The notes beneath the pieces were generated by a model that saw only the letters and a list, made by a program, of their open reading frames with translations, was not told the origin of the DNA and made no database searches. A stretch of 6,165 bases of DNA from Bacteroidales bacterium (lineage in GTDB: Bacteria; Bacteroidota; Bacteroidia; Bacteroidales; Muribaculaceae). Where the stretch lies: the NCBI GenBank assembly GCA_004554255.1, contig SFNC01000149.1, positions 1-6,165 on the forward strand, given 5' to 3'. The position numbers and the translations under genes are program-made. Positions 1-6,135 of this stretch are shown here, piece by piece. Numbering within the stretch: position 1 is the stretch's first letter; the number at the start of each line of letters is the position of its first letter.

Positions 1-68
1 ACATCAGACGTTACGATATGTTTCGCAACCGTCCACCTGAGATTTTATTCTGAACTATTTTCCTTTCG

Positions 69-93
69 TTTGTATTTCGCCACGAAATACAAA
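69..93. repeat. Perfect 11-bp hairpin beyond the operon terminator
   Basis: TTTGTATTTCG (69-79) and CGAAATACAAA (83-93) are exact inverted repeats around a 3-nt loop (CCA). On the minus strand this hairpin directly follows the stem of the 99-129 terminator, so the terminator's T-tract runs into its 5' arm. Neither strand shows a T-tract after this hairpin, so it is not a textbook intrinsic terminator. It may protect or help form an RNA 3' end, or belong to a gene left of the window. The pairing is seen directly; the role is not known. Confidence 0.6.
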
Positions 94-131
94 AAAAGAA
101 GGCGGTGTATAATAATGATACCTCGCCTTTT
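91..131 (-). terminator. Intrinsic terminator of the HD-S9 operon, possibly bidirectional
   Basis: AAGGCG (99-104) pairs with CGCCTT (124-129). An inner GTAT/ATAC stem (107-110 with 118-121) and a 7-nt loop complete the hairpin. On the minus strand the stem is followed by C and seven T residues (98-91), the classic intrinsic terminator layout. It lies about 150 nt past the S9 peptidase stop codon with no gene between. On the plus strand the same stem is followed by TTTTGTTT (128-135, overlapping the stem's last two bases), so it may also stop transcripts coming from the left. Confidence 0.75.
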
Positions 132-143
132 GTTTCCGGATGG

Positions 144-270
144 GAGGGCGCTGTCAGAGTGGTCCGGATGGTAGGAGCTTGCAGGTGAGAGCGATGGGAG
201 CAATCAAAGGATTGTGACCGAGCCCGAACCCGCAAGCGACGACCCGGATGGGCCGCTATGACACGCCCTC
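144..270. other. Long imperfect hairpin, candidate structured RNA
   Basis: This non-coding stretch folds on itself around one centre near 207. The closing stem is 144-150 with 264-270 plus 152-156 with 259-263: 12 pairs and a single bulged C151. Inside are 158-165 with 250-257, 170-172 with 242-244, GCTTGC (177-182) with GCAAGC (232-237), 184-186 with 228-230, and an apical CAATC-AAAG-GATTG hairpin (201-214). Read as plus-strand RNA, the 158-165 helix contains G-U wobbles (160-255, 163-252) that become A-C mismatches on the minus strand, which favours plus. The strong terminator at 91-131 favours minus, where this would be a 3' UTR or 3'-derived RNA of the S9 gene. It lacks the conserved SRP RNA apical loop, and I do not recognise it as 6S RNA, RNase P, tmRNA or a riboswitch. 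The fold was worked out by eye. Confidence 0.5.
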
Positions 271-279
271 GTAAATGAG

Positions 280-2709
280 TTACTTATACATTGATTCCCA
301 CTGGTCCGGATCTCCCTTCAGATACTTGTCGAACCAGGCGAAAATGGTGTCTGTCCACCGCACGCGCTTGTCATAATCCAGGATATGGTGGTCCTGGTCC
401 TTCACAGCCACGAAGGCCGTGGGGCGGTCAAGCAGCTTCAGCGCGGTAAACATCTGTATGCTCTCTCCAACGGGGACGTTATGGTCGGCATCGCCGTGCA
501 GAAATAGCAGCGGAGTGTGAATTTTGTCGGCGTTATACAGCGGGCTTTGGTCCACGTAAAGCTCGCGGTGGCTCCAGGGGTAGCTCTCGGCCATGGAAAC
601 CTCCGAGTAGCTGTAGCCCCAGTAGCCTTCGCCCCAGTACGAGGTGTGGTCGGAGATGCCGGCATGGCTGATGCCTGCCGCGAACATGGGCGTCTGCGTG
701 AGCAGATACTGGGTCATGAAGCCTCCGAAGCTGGCGCCTATGCACCCCACCTTGTCGGCGTTGGCGTATGGATGCTGTGCCAGGAAGTCCTTGACGGCGC
801 CGATGATGTCCTCGGCAACGCCCTTTCCGGCCGTGTTGACGTGATGCGCCGAGAATTCCTGGCCGCGTCCGGTGGCGCCGCGGGGATTCAGCACATATAC
901 TATATACCCCTGGGCGGCGTAAAGGTGCTGGGGATAACGACTCTCGAAGGTGCGCTCGGAGGGGCTGCAGCCGCCATAGTAGTTGACTATGACGGGGTAT
1001 TTGCGCGACGGGTCGAAGTCGGCGGGCAGATAGTAGCGGCCGATAATGGTATCGCCCTCGGCGTTGACGAAATTCCAGGGATGACACTCGCCGAGTTTCA
1101 CGTCGGCAAGCTGCTCCTTCTTAGCGTCGAAGACTATTTTCTGCGCCTTTCTGTCGCCAAGGTACAGGCGGTCGCTGTTGGAAGCCCCCTGCCCTGCCCA
1201 TGCCAGCCGGGAGCCGGACTCGGGCAGCGAGAAGTCGGTGACGAGGTCCTCGCCACGGGCGGCGACGCTGAACTTACCGGTGCGGGGATTGAGGGTGTAC
1301 AGGCGGATGCAGTCGCCATCCTCGGCTGTAAACCAGATGTTTCCGTCGGCCTTGCTCCATGAGGCGTTTGTGACCGCGGGATTGAAATCGCGCGTGACGG
1401 GGTTGATTTTACGGTCAGACAGATTCATCACAAACATCTGGCCGTCGGACATGGAGGGTATCATCCCCTCCGGGACGTTCTTGCCGATGCCGCCGAGCGC
1501 CTCGGGTGAGCCCGTAACCAGCACCTGACTGCCGTCCGGCGAGAAGCTCGCCGAGCTGACAAATCCGTCGGCGGCGACGAGCGTGTCGGCCTTTGCGGTG
1601 GCGATGTCCATCAGCAGGATATCGAAAACTGTGGTGGGGCGCTTGGACAGGCGCGAGCGAGATGTCATCACCAGCGCCTTTTTGCCGTCCGGAGATATGT
1701 CTGTCGGCCAGGTGTTTACGTCGCCGAACGTAAGCGGACGCACCAACCCTGTAGCAAGGTCATACACCAGGACGGACGACCGGTTGCGCCAGCCGGGCTG
1801 GCGGTCCTCCGGCTCGAGCACCTGGTAAACGTCGCCCTCTTTGGGGCCTTTGGTGACTGTGGTTATGAGCAGGAAATTGCCGTCCGGAGACACCGAAACG
1901 CGTCCTTCCGGCAGGTTCCTAGCTTTCACGACGGTGGCTCCGCTTACCGGGTCAGCGACAACAAGCTGCCGGCCCTCGCCGGTTTTACGCGTGGCGTAAA
2001 GCATGTCCGTACCGGGCCACCAGCCCTCACCGACGGTGGTCTCGCCGATCTGCCGGCCTGTTTCGCCCGAAAATACTATTTTCTTGCGCTCAGTGGCGCC
2101 TCCGGGGCGGGTATCGCTTATTTCGGCGAGCAGATATTTACCTGACGATGAGAGGCTTACGGAGGCGATGCGCTGTCCGTCCAGGATATCGCCGAGCGTT
2201 ATCGTACGCCCGGTTGTCGCCGTTCCGGTTTTCACGAGGTCCGGGCGCGAGGTTATGACCTTTACGAGCGGCTTCATCGCATTCTTCGACGCCATAAGCA
2301 CGTCCACGCGGTGCGTGCCCGTGCGGAAGCTGGTCTCGCCCTTGGCCTCCTTGCCGTCCACCAGCACCTTTATGTCATCGGCACCGTCGGCCTTTATCTC
2401 GGCCTTGACGAATCCGGAGGCGGTTAGGCGGAAGGTCAGCGACGCCACGTTGGCATCGCCCGACGGCTGCGCGGCAAACTCGCCTAAGGTTACTGTTCTT
2501 CCCTGCCCCGACAGTGGTGCCGACAGTGTCCCGGCAAGGCTGAATTCCTTGCCGGCGGCATCCTTCTGCGAGGTCATATACGGCATATTGTAGGACAATG
2601 GGCCCACAAGTACGGCCTCCCGCACCACAATCGTATCCGGCTGTGCGGCAGAGAGTGCCAATGTAGCGGCGAGGGCGGCAACCCCGGCCGTAAGTCTCTT
2701 GCTATTCAT
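280..2709 (-). CDS. Secreted S9-family (prolyl oligopeptidase clan) serine peptidase
   Basis: An 809-residue exported serine peptidase. From the ATG at 2709 it has a short basic start, a hydrophobic core (LTAGVAALAATLALSA) and probable signal peptidase I cleavage near residues 20-23. There is no lipobox cysteine, so it is probably periplasmic or secreted. Roughly residues 70-155 form a beta-rich domain of unknown type. About 170-545 is a beta-propeller with SPDG repeats at 274-277, 339-342 and 390-393. About 545-809 is the alpha/beta hydrolase. The triad is intact: Ser660 in GASFGGFM, Asp742 in HGDADHNV and His774 in DQDHH. Tyr577 before GGCS is the likely oxyanion residue. Such enzymes cleave short peptides, often after proline or acting as di- or acyl-aminopeptidases. 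The catalytic region looks closer to the acylaminoacyl-peptidase branch, and I see no clear DPP IV Glu-Glu motif, so specificity is open. The 2709 start is chosen because an in-frame ATG at 2844 adds 45 non-signal residues overlapping the upstream gene. It is the last gene before the terminator. Confidence 0.9.
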   Translation of the reverse strand: MNSKRLTAGVAALAATLALSAAQPDTIVVREAVLVGPLSYNMPYMTSQKDAAGKEFSLAGTLSAPLSGQGRTVTLGEFAAQPSGDANVASLTFRLTASGFVKAEIKADGADDIKVLVDGKEAKGETSFRTGTHRVDVLMASKNAMKPLVKVITSRPDLVKTGTATTGRTITLGDILDGQRIASVSLSSSGKYLLAEISDTRPGGATERKKIVFSGETGRQIGETTVGEGWWPGTDMLYATRKTGEGRQLVVADPVSGATVVKARNLPEGRVSVSPDGNFLLITTVTKGPKEGDVYQVLEPEDRQPGWRNRSSVLVYDLATGLVRPLTFGDVNTWPTDISPDGKKALVMTSRSRLSKRPTTVFDILLMDIATAKADTLVAADGFVSSASFSPDGSQVLVTGSPEALGGIGKNVPEGMIPSMSDGQMFVMNLSDRKINPVTRDFNPAVTNASWSKADGNIWFTAEDGDCIRLYTLNPRTGKFSVAARGEDLVTDFSLPESGSRLAWAGQGASNSDRLYLGDRKAQKIVFDAKKEQLADVKLGECHPWNFVNAEGDTIIGRYYLPADFDPSRKYPVIVNYYGGCSPSERTFESRYPQHLYAAQGYIVYVLNPRGATGRGQEFSAHHVNTAGKGVAEDIIGAVKDFLAQHPYANADKVGCIGASFGGFMTQYLLTQTPMFAAGISHAGISDHTSYWGEGYWGYSYSEVSMAESYPWSHRELYVDQSPLYNADKIHTPLLFLHGDADHNVPVGESIQMFTALKLLDRPTAFVAVKDQDHHILDYDKRVRWTDTIFAWFDKYLKGDPDQWESMYK

Positions 2710-2718
2710 AATCCTCAG
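2710..2718 (-). promoter_or_regulatory. Ribosome binding site and stop-start coupling of HD and S9 genes
   Basis: On the minus strand the junction reads CTGAGGATTATG. The TGA stop of the HD gene (2717-2715) lies inside a purine-rich GAGGA just 5 nt before the S9 ATG (2709). This is the clearest Shine-Dalgarno-like sequence in the window. It supports 2709 as the start and suggests translational coupling within one transcript. Confidence 0.65.
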
Positions 2719-3344
2719 CTTTCGCGTTCCAACAGTTGCGCCGCCAGGGTGTCGGCGGTATGAATCAGCGGCACCAGCGGCGAGAACTGCTGCGCCGTGC
2801 GATAATTGCGGTCCTGGTCTATGCTCTGCTGTGCCAGCTCCCACGGGCCCATGTGCCAGCGGATGGCGAGGGCCTCGGCGTCCTCTAGGTCAAGGCCGCT
2901 GCGCAACAGCATTATCACGGACTTCTCGCCGTGTCCCATCGGGAAGTTGGAATAGTCTATCTGATACTCTTTTACGTCCTCCCAGGTACCTATTTCGTTC
3001 TTGCGCTTGCGGTTCACCACGCTGTAAAGGTCGGCCTTGCAGACGTCGTGCAGCAATGCCGCGATGGCGATGGAATCCTCGCGCAGGTCCTTTTCAAGGC
3101 CCGGACGCATGGCGGTCATGGTGCCGCGCACGGCCATGGCGGCGTCGTAGACATTCAGCGAGTGCTCGGTGAGGCCGCCGGGAAAGTTATAGTGGTTTTT
3201 TACCGACGCCGGGGCGGTGAAGAAACCCATAGCCTCAAGGTCTTCTATAACATAATCAATGTTCTCACGACCGGTTTCGCGTAATATTTTGCAAAAACGC
3301 TCTTTGTTTTTCTCTATATTCGGATTGGTTGAATCGGCAGACAT
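2715..3344 (-). CDS. HD-domain metal-dependent phosphohydrolase
   Basis: A 209-residue soluble cytoplasmic protein with no signal peptide or membrane segment. It carries the full set of HD-superfamily metal ligands: His61 in PGGLTEHSLNV, His99-Asp100 in LLHDVCK, His138 in MGHGEKSV, His164 in IRWHMG and Asp198 in HTADTLAAQ. HY at 51-52 before PGGL also resembles the HD part of YhaM-type 3'-5' exonucleases. The usual HDxGK is HDVCK here, a variant I recall from stand-alone HD hydrolases of Firmicutes and phages that share GHGEKSV and the WHMG motif. HD enzymes hydrolyse phosphate esters of nucleotides or nucleic acids using divalent metals, but this subgroup's substrate is not known to me. There is no nucleic-acid-binding OB domain, so a YhaM-like role cannot be assumed. 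It is first in a two-gene unit with the S9 peptidase. Its start has an A-rich leader and no Shine-Dalgarno sequence. Confidence 0.85.
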   Translation of the reverse strand: MSADSTNPNIEKNKERFCKILRETGRENIDYVIEDLEAMGFFTAPASVKNHYNFPGGLTEHSLNVYDAAMAVRGTMTAMRPGLEKDLREDSIAIAALLHDVCKADLYSVVNRKRKNEIGTWEDVKEYQIDYSNFPMGHGEKSVIMLLRSGLDLEDAEALAIRWHMGPWELAQQSIDQDRNYRTAQQFSPLVPLIHTADTLAAQLLERES

Positions 3345-3381
3345 TAAGTAACTCTTATAAATTAGTTAATAGTACAATTGC

Positions 3382-3412
3382 TTTGGTAACTCTTTTAGCT
3401 GATGTATCTTTG
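3382..3412 (+). promoter_or_regulatory. Bacteroidetes-type promoter match facing rightward
   Basis: TTTG (3382-3385) and TATCTTTG (3405-3412) match the Bacteroidetes -33 TTTG and -7 TAnnTTTG elements with a 19-nt gap, close to the known spacing. A transcript would start near 3418, run rightward through the palindrome and then antisense into the 3' end of cls. No plus-strand gene lies downstream. It could produce an antisense or small RNA, or simply be the end of a repeat element. The match is seen; activity is inferred. Confidence 0.4.
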
Positions 3413-3512
3413 CTCGTCTTTTCAGTGCTTTAGCCGCTGTCGTTCAGTCACGTAGCCCGCTACGCTCCTGAACTCCAACGCCTAAATCTCCTGAAAATAC
3501 GACGCAAATATA
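3405..3512. repeat. 108-nt imperfect palindrome with nested inverted repeats
   Basis: The two arms (3405-3456 and 3459-3512) mirror each other around CC at 3457-3458, with about 40 of 52 positions matching when aligned by eye. Matching blocks from outside in are TAT(C/A)TTTGC, TCGT, TTTTCAG (3419-3425 with 3491-3497), TTTAG (3429-3433 with 3482-3486), TTCAG (3443-3447 with 3468-3472) and CGTAGC/GCTACG (3451-3456 with 3459-3464). No ORF or T-tract is associated with it. It could be a dispersed intergenic repeat (REP- or MITE-like), a large regulatory hairpin in the 5' leader of the HD-S9 operon, or an mRNA-end hairpin for cls. Confidence 0.75.
3505..3512 (-). promoter_or_regulatory. Possible -7 box of the HD-S9 operon promoter
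   Basis: The minus strand reads TATATTTG (3512-3505), an exact TAnnTTTG match in the gap between cls and the HD gene, pointing toward the HD gene. No TTTG sits at the expected 19-21 nt upstream; that stretch lies in the AT-rich hairpin next to the cls stop. If active, the leader would be about 150 nt long and include the large palindrome. Confidence 0.35.
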
Positions 3513-3532
3513 CAATATTGGTTTTAATATTG
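3513..3532. repeat. AT-rich 7-bp hairpin just after cls
   Basis: CAATATT (3513-3519) and AATATTG (3526-3532) are perfect inverted repeats around a 6-nt loop. The hairpin begins 3 nt beyond the cls stop codon and abuts the TATATTTG box. The stem is weak and has no clean T-tract, so it is doubtful as a terminator. Its position immediately upstream of the -7 box would also suit an operator. Confidence 0.4.
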
Positions 3533-3534
3533 TT

Positions 3535-4986
3535 TTACAAGATGGGGGCGAGGAGGCGGATGATGCTCTCGGCGGCTTTTGTGGAGCGCGGGCGCCGTGC
3601 CCACACCGACGGTATCACGCGCAGACTGCGACGCTGGTCGGCCTTGAATATCTCGGTCATTCGGCTGTTGAATTCCTTGGAATACAGGAACAGATTTGCC
3701 TCGAAATTATACTCGAAACTGCGGAAGTCGAAGTTGGTGGAGCCCACCGACGCCAGCTCGTCGTCAATGATTATATTCTTGGAGTGCAGCATTCCCGGCT
3801 CGTAAAGATAAATCTTGATGCCGGCACGCAGGCACTCGGTTATATACGAGAAGGACGCATGGCGCAGCATGGCCGAATCGGAGCGCCGCGGCAGCATAAT
3901 CCTCACGTCCACGTGCGACAGCGCGGCGGTCTGCAGCGCCTTCAGCAAGCCCTCGGTGGGCAGAAAATACGGCGTCTGTATGTAAATGCGCTTCTTTGCC
4001 GAGGCAATGGCGCGGTGGAACATAAACTCCACATTGCTCCACTGGCTTGTAGGGCCCGAGGCCACCATCTGCACGCCTACGGCGCCACACGGGTTGTATT
4101 CGTCGTAATCCTGCATGGGGTCCTCTATGAGCGGGCGGCCCATGAAATTCCAGTCTACGGCGAAGGTCGACTGTATCGCCGCCACCGCCGGGCCCTCTAT
4201 CCGCAGATGCGAATCGCGCCATTCGCTGAAGGATTTGCCTCCCGTGATGTATCGGTCTGCGATATTCATGCCGCCGATGTAGCCCACACGGCCGTCTATC
4301 ACGCACAGTTTACGGTGATTTCGCCAGTTTACGCGCGTGCCCAGCACACGGAACGTTACGCGGAAAAACGGGTAAACCTCTATGCCGGCTTCGCGCATCT
4401 CCTTGAAGAACTTCGACTTGGTGTGTATGGACCCCACGTGGTCGTAGATTACACGCACCTTTACGCCCGCGCGCGCCCGCTCCATGAGTATGTCGCGGAT
4501 ACGGCGCCCTATTTTATCGTCGGCAAAAATGTAATACTGTATATTTATGAACTGCGTGGCCTGCATCAGGTCGCGCTCCAGTGCCGCGAACTTGGAGGTG
4601 CCGTTGGTAAAGACGGTGATTGCATTGTCAGGATAGAATCCCGCACCGGTAAGCGAGTGCGCGAGCCGTGAGAGATGCAGGCTCTCAAGGCTCAGGTCCA
4701 GCTTGCCGGGGTCTATGTGGCGCGTGTGCAACTGCCGCCGCAGGCGACGGCGGTTGCGACGCGATATCATGCGCTTGTTCTTGATGCTCCGCCCGAAGAA
4801 TATGTAGATAACCACACCCACAGCCGGCATCAGCACAAGAACCGTCACCCAGGCAAGTGACTTTACCGGGTTCCTGTTCTCGCTCAGGATTACGCCGAGC
4901 GTTATGATGATCGACAGCACGTAGATTGCCGTCAGTGTCCACACAACCCAAGGGTTGTCAAAGACCGAAAACCAGTTGTCGTACAT
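3535..4986 (-). CDS. cls: Cardiolipin synthase (phospholipase D superfamily)
   Basis: A 483-residue membrane-bound enzyme. Bacterial Cls proteins of this type condense two phosphatidylglycerol molecules into cardiolipin and glycerol at the inner membrane. Two hydrophobic segments lie at about 13-34 and 43-64, followed by a strongly basic cytoplasmic stretch (66-85, RRNRRRLRR). Two phospholipase D domains follow, each with an intact HxKx4D motif: His224/Lys226/Asp231 followed by GYIGGMNIADRY, and His401/Lys403/Asp408 followed by SVGSTNFDFRS. The length and the N-terminal membrane pair are typical of full-length Cls of about 480 residues. The start at 4986 precedes the first membrane segment and has no good Shine-Dalgarno sequence; no in-frame ATG is seen just upstream. 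It lies 45 nt downstream of ychF and is probably cotranscribed with it. A transphosphatidylation of another substrate cannot be excluded, since PLD paralogues look alike. Confidence 0.92.
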   Translation of the reverse strand: MYDNWFSVFDNPWVVWTLTAIYVLSIIITLGVILSENRNPVKSLAWVTVLVLMPAVGVVIYIFFGRSIKNKRMISRRNRRRLRRQLHTRHIDPGKLDLSLESLHLSRLAHSLTGAGFYPDNAITVFTNGTSKFAALERDLMQATQFINIQYYIFADDKIGRRIRDILMERARAGVKVRVIYDHVGSIHTKSKFFKEMREAGIEVYPFFRVTFRVLGTRVNWRNHRKLCVIDGRVGYIGGMNIADRYITGGKSFSEWRDSHLRIEGPAVAAIQSTFAVDWNFMGRPLIEDPMQDYDEYNPCGAVGVQMVASGPTSQWSNVEFMFHRAIASAKKRIYIQTPYFLPTEGLLKALQTAALSHVDVRIMLPRRSDSAMLRHASFSYITECLRAGIKIYLYEPGMLHSKNIIIDDELASVGSTNFDFRSFEYNFEANLFLYSKEFNSRMTEIFKADQRRSLRVIPSVWARRPRSTKAAESIIRLLAPIL

Positions 4987-5031
4987 TTCGGGAGAAGAGA
5001 ATATGGATACTATGCGCCGGCCGGCTGTGGC

Positions 5032-6135
5032 TCAGACGTTGAAGCGGAAGTGCATGATGTCGCCGTCCTGCACCACGTATTCCTTGCCTTCCACGCCCAG
5101 CTTTCCTACTTCCTTCACCCCGGCTTCGCCGCCAAGGGTAACATAGTCGTCGTACTTTATAACCTCGGCGCGTATAAAACCTTTCTCGAAGTCGGTGTGG
5201 ATGATACCTGCCGCCTGCGGAGCCTTGGTGCCGCGGCGGAAAGTCCATGCACGCACCTCGTCGGGGCCGGCGGTGAAATAGGTCTGCAGGTCAAGCAACG
5301 CATACGCCGCACGGATAAGGCGTGCCACGCCGCTTTCCTCAAGGCCTATCTCGGCCAGGAACTCCTGACGCTCCTCGCGTGTATCCAGCTCGGCAATCTG
5401 GCTCTCGGTGTCGGCGGCGACAATCAGCAGATCGGCATTCTCGTCCTTGATGGCCTCGCGTACAGCATCCACGTACTTGTTGCCGGTCACTGCCGAGGCA
5501 TCGTCCACATTGCAGACGTAAAGCACCGGCTTGGCGGTGAGCAGGAACAGCTCGCGGGCATACTTCTGCTCGTCCGGAGTATCGAAAACCACCGAGCGGG
5601 CAGGTTTGCCGGCGTCCAGCGCTTCCTTGTATTTACGCAGAACCTCGTACTGCAGCTTGGCAGTCTTGTCGCCGCCGGTCTGCGCCGCCTTCTGTGTCTT
5701 GGCGATGCGCGAGTCCACGGTCTCCAGGTCCTTAAGCTGCAGCTCGTAATCTATAATCTCCTTGTCGCGGACAGGGTCAACGCTGCCGTCCACATGCACC
5801 ACATTGTCATTGTCGAAACAACGCAGAACATGGATTATAGCGTCCGTCTCGCGGATATTGGCAAGGAACTTGTTGCCGAGGCCCTCGCCGCGCGACGCGC
5901 CTTTTACCAGGCCGGCAATATCTACTATCTCCACCGTTGCGGGAACAACGGATTTAGGATTGCACATCTCTACCAGACGCGTCAGACGGTCGTCCGGAAC
6001 GGTGATGACTCCTACATTGGGTTCTATTGTACAGAATGGGAAATTCTGAGCCTGCGCCTTGGCGTTGCTCAGACAATTAAAGAGGGTAGACTTTCCCACA
6101 TTGGGGAGTCCTACTATGCCGCATTGTAATGCCAT
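5032..6135 (-). CDS. ychF: Redox-regulated ATPase/GTPase YchF (Obg family, OLA1 type)
   Basis: A complete 367-residue protein, the usual YchF length. YchF/OLA1 is a universally conserved P-loop NTPase that binds ribosomes and prefers ATP over GTP; it is linked to translation and stress responses. The P-loop GLPNVGKST is at residues 9-17, switch II DIAGLVKGAS at 72-81, and a coiled-coil-prone insertion at about 130-175. The G4 region is CNVDD (208-212) instead of NKxD, which is the hallmark of ATP-preferring members. The TGS domain fills about 283-367, with conserved RAWTFRRGTKAPQAAG and IHTDFEKGFIRAEV blocks. The start at 6135 gives the canonical MALQCGIVGLPN N-terminus; upstream is an A-rich leader (AAAAAATCACATA) without a Shine-Dalgarno sequence, normal for Bacteroidetes. 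Its promoter is outside the window or too close to the edge to see. It is probably the first visible gene of a unit with cls. Confidence 0.97.
   Translation of the reverse strand: MALQCGIVGLPNVGKSTLFNCLSNAKAQAQNFPFCTIEPNVGVITVPDDRLTRLVEMCNPKSVVPATVEIVDIAGLVKGASRGEGLGNKFLANIRETDAIIHVLRCFDNDNVVHVDGSVDPVRDKEIIDYELQLKDLETVDSRIAKTQKAAQTGGDKTAKLQYEVLRKYKEALDAGKPARSVVFDTPDEQKYARELFLLTAKPVLYVCNVDDASAVTGNKYVDAVREAIKDENADLLIVAADTESQIAELDTREERQEFLAEIGLEESGVARLIRAAYALLDLQTYFTAGPDEVRAWTFRRGTKAPQAAGIIHTDFEKGFIRAEVIKYDDYVTLGGEAGVKEVGKLGVEGKEYVVQDGDIMHFRFNV

Noticed and set aside
11..235. Possible 74-residue minus-strand protein at the left edge
   Set aside because: It runs through the long hairpin and the terminator, has low-complexity Ser/Arg/Thr composition and no start signal. 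The RNA structure explains the stretch better.
144..270. SRP RNA (4.5S), suggested by GGTCCGGATGG resembling the SRP GGUCCGGAAGG
   Set aside because: The similar bases fall in a stem and internal loop rather than at the apical tetraloop, and the conserved AGCAG side is missing.
517..1362. 281-codon open frame on the plus strand inside the S9 gene
   Set aside because: It is antisense to the conserved catalytic and propeller region and its translation resembles no family; a shadow of codon bias.
2710..2844. Longer form of the S9 peptidase starting at the ATG at 2844
   Set aside because: The extra 45 residues are arginine-, glycine- and alanine-rich, bury the signal peptide internally and overlap the HD gene in another frame. 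The ATG at 2709 has a ribosome binding site and gives a clean signal peptide.
3451..3464. CGTAGC-CC-GCTACG as an intrinsic terminator of cls
   Set aside because: The stem is real but is the core of the larger palindrome and has no T-tract on either strand.
3784..4671. 295-codon open frame on the plus strand inside cls
   Set aside because: It is antisense to both HKD domains of cls, has no domain signature and no start signal.
5016..5025. Perfect palindrome GCCGGCCGGC between ychF and cls
   Set aside because: A simple GC-rich self-complementary 10-mer with no loop, T-tract or promoter context; likely chance.
5050..6129. 359-codon open frame on the plus strand across ychF
   Set aside because: It lies almost wholly antisense to a textbook YchF, and its translation shows no recognisable domain. 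Long antisense frames are expected in GC-rich coding sequence.
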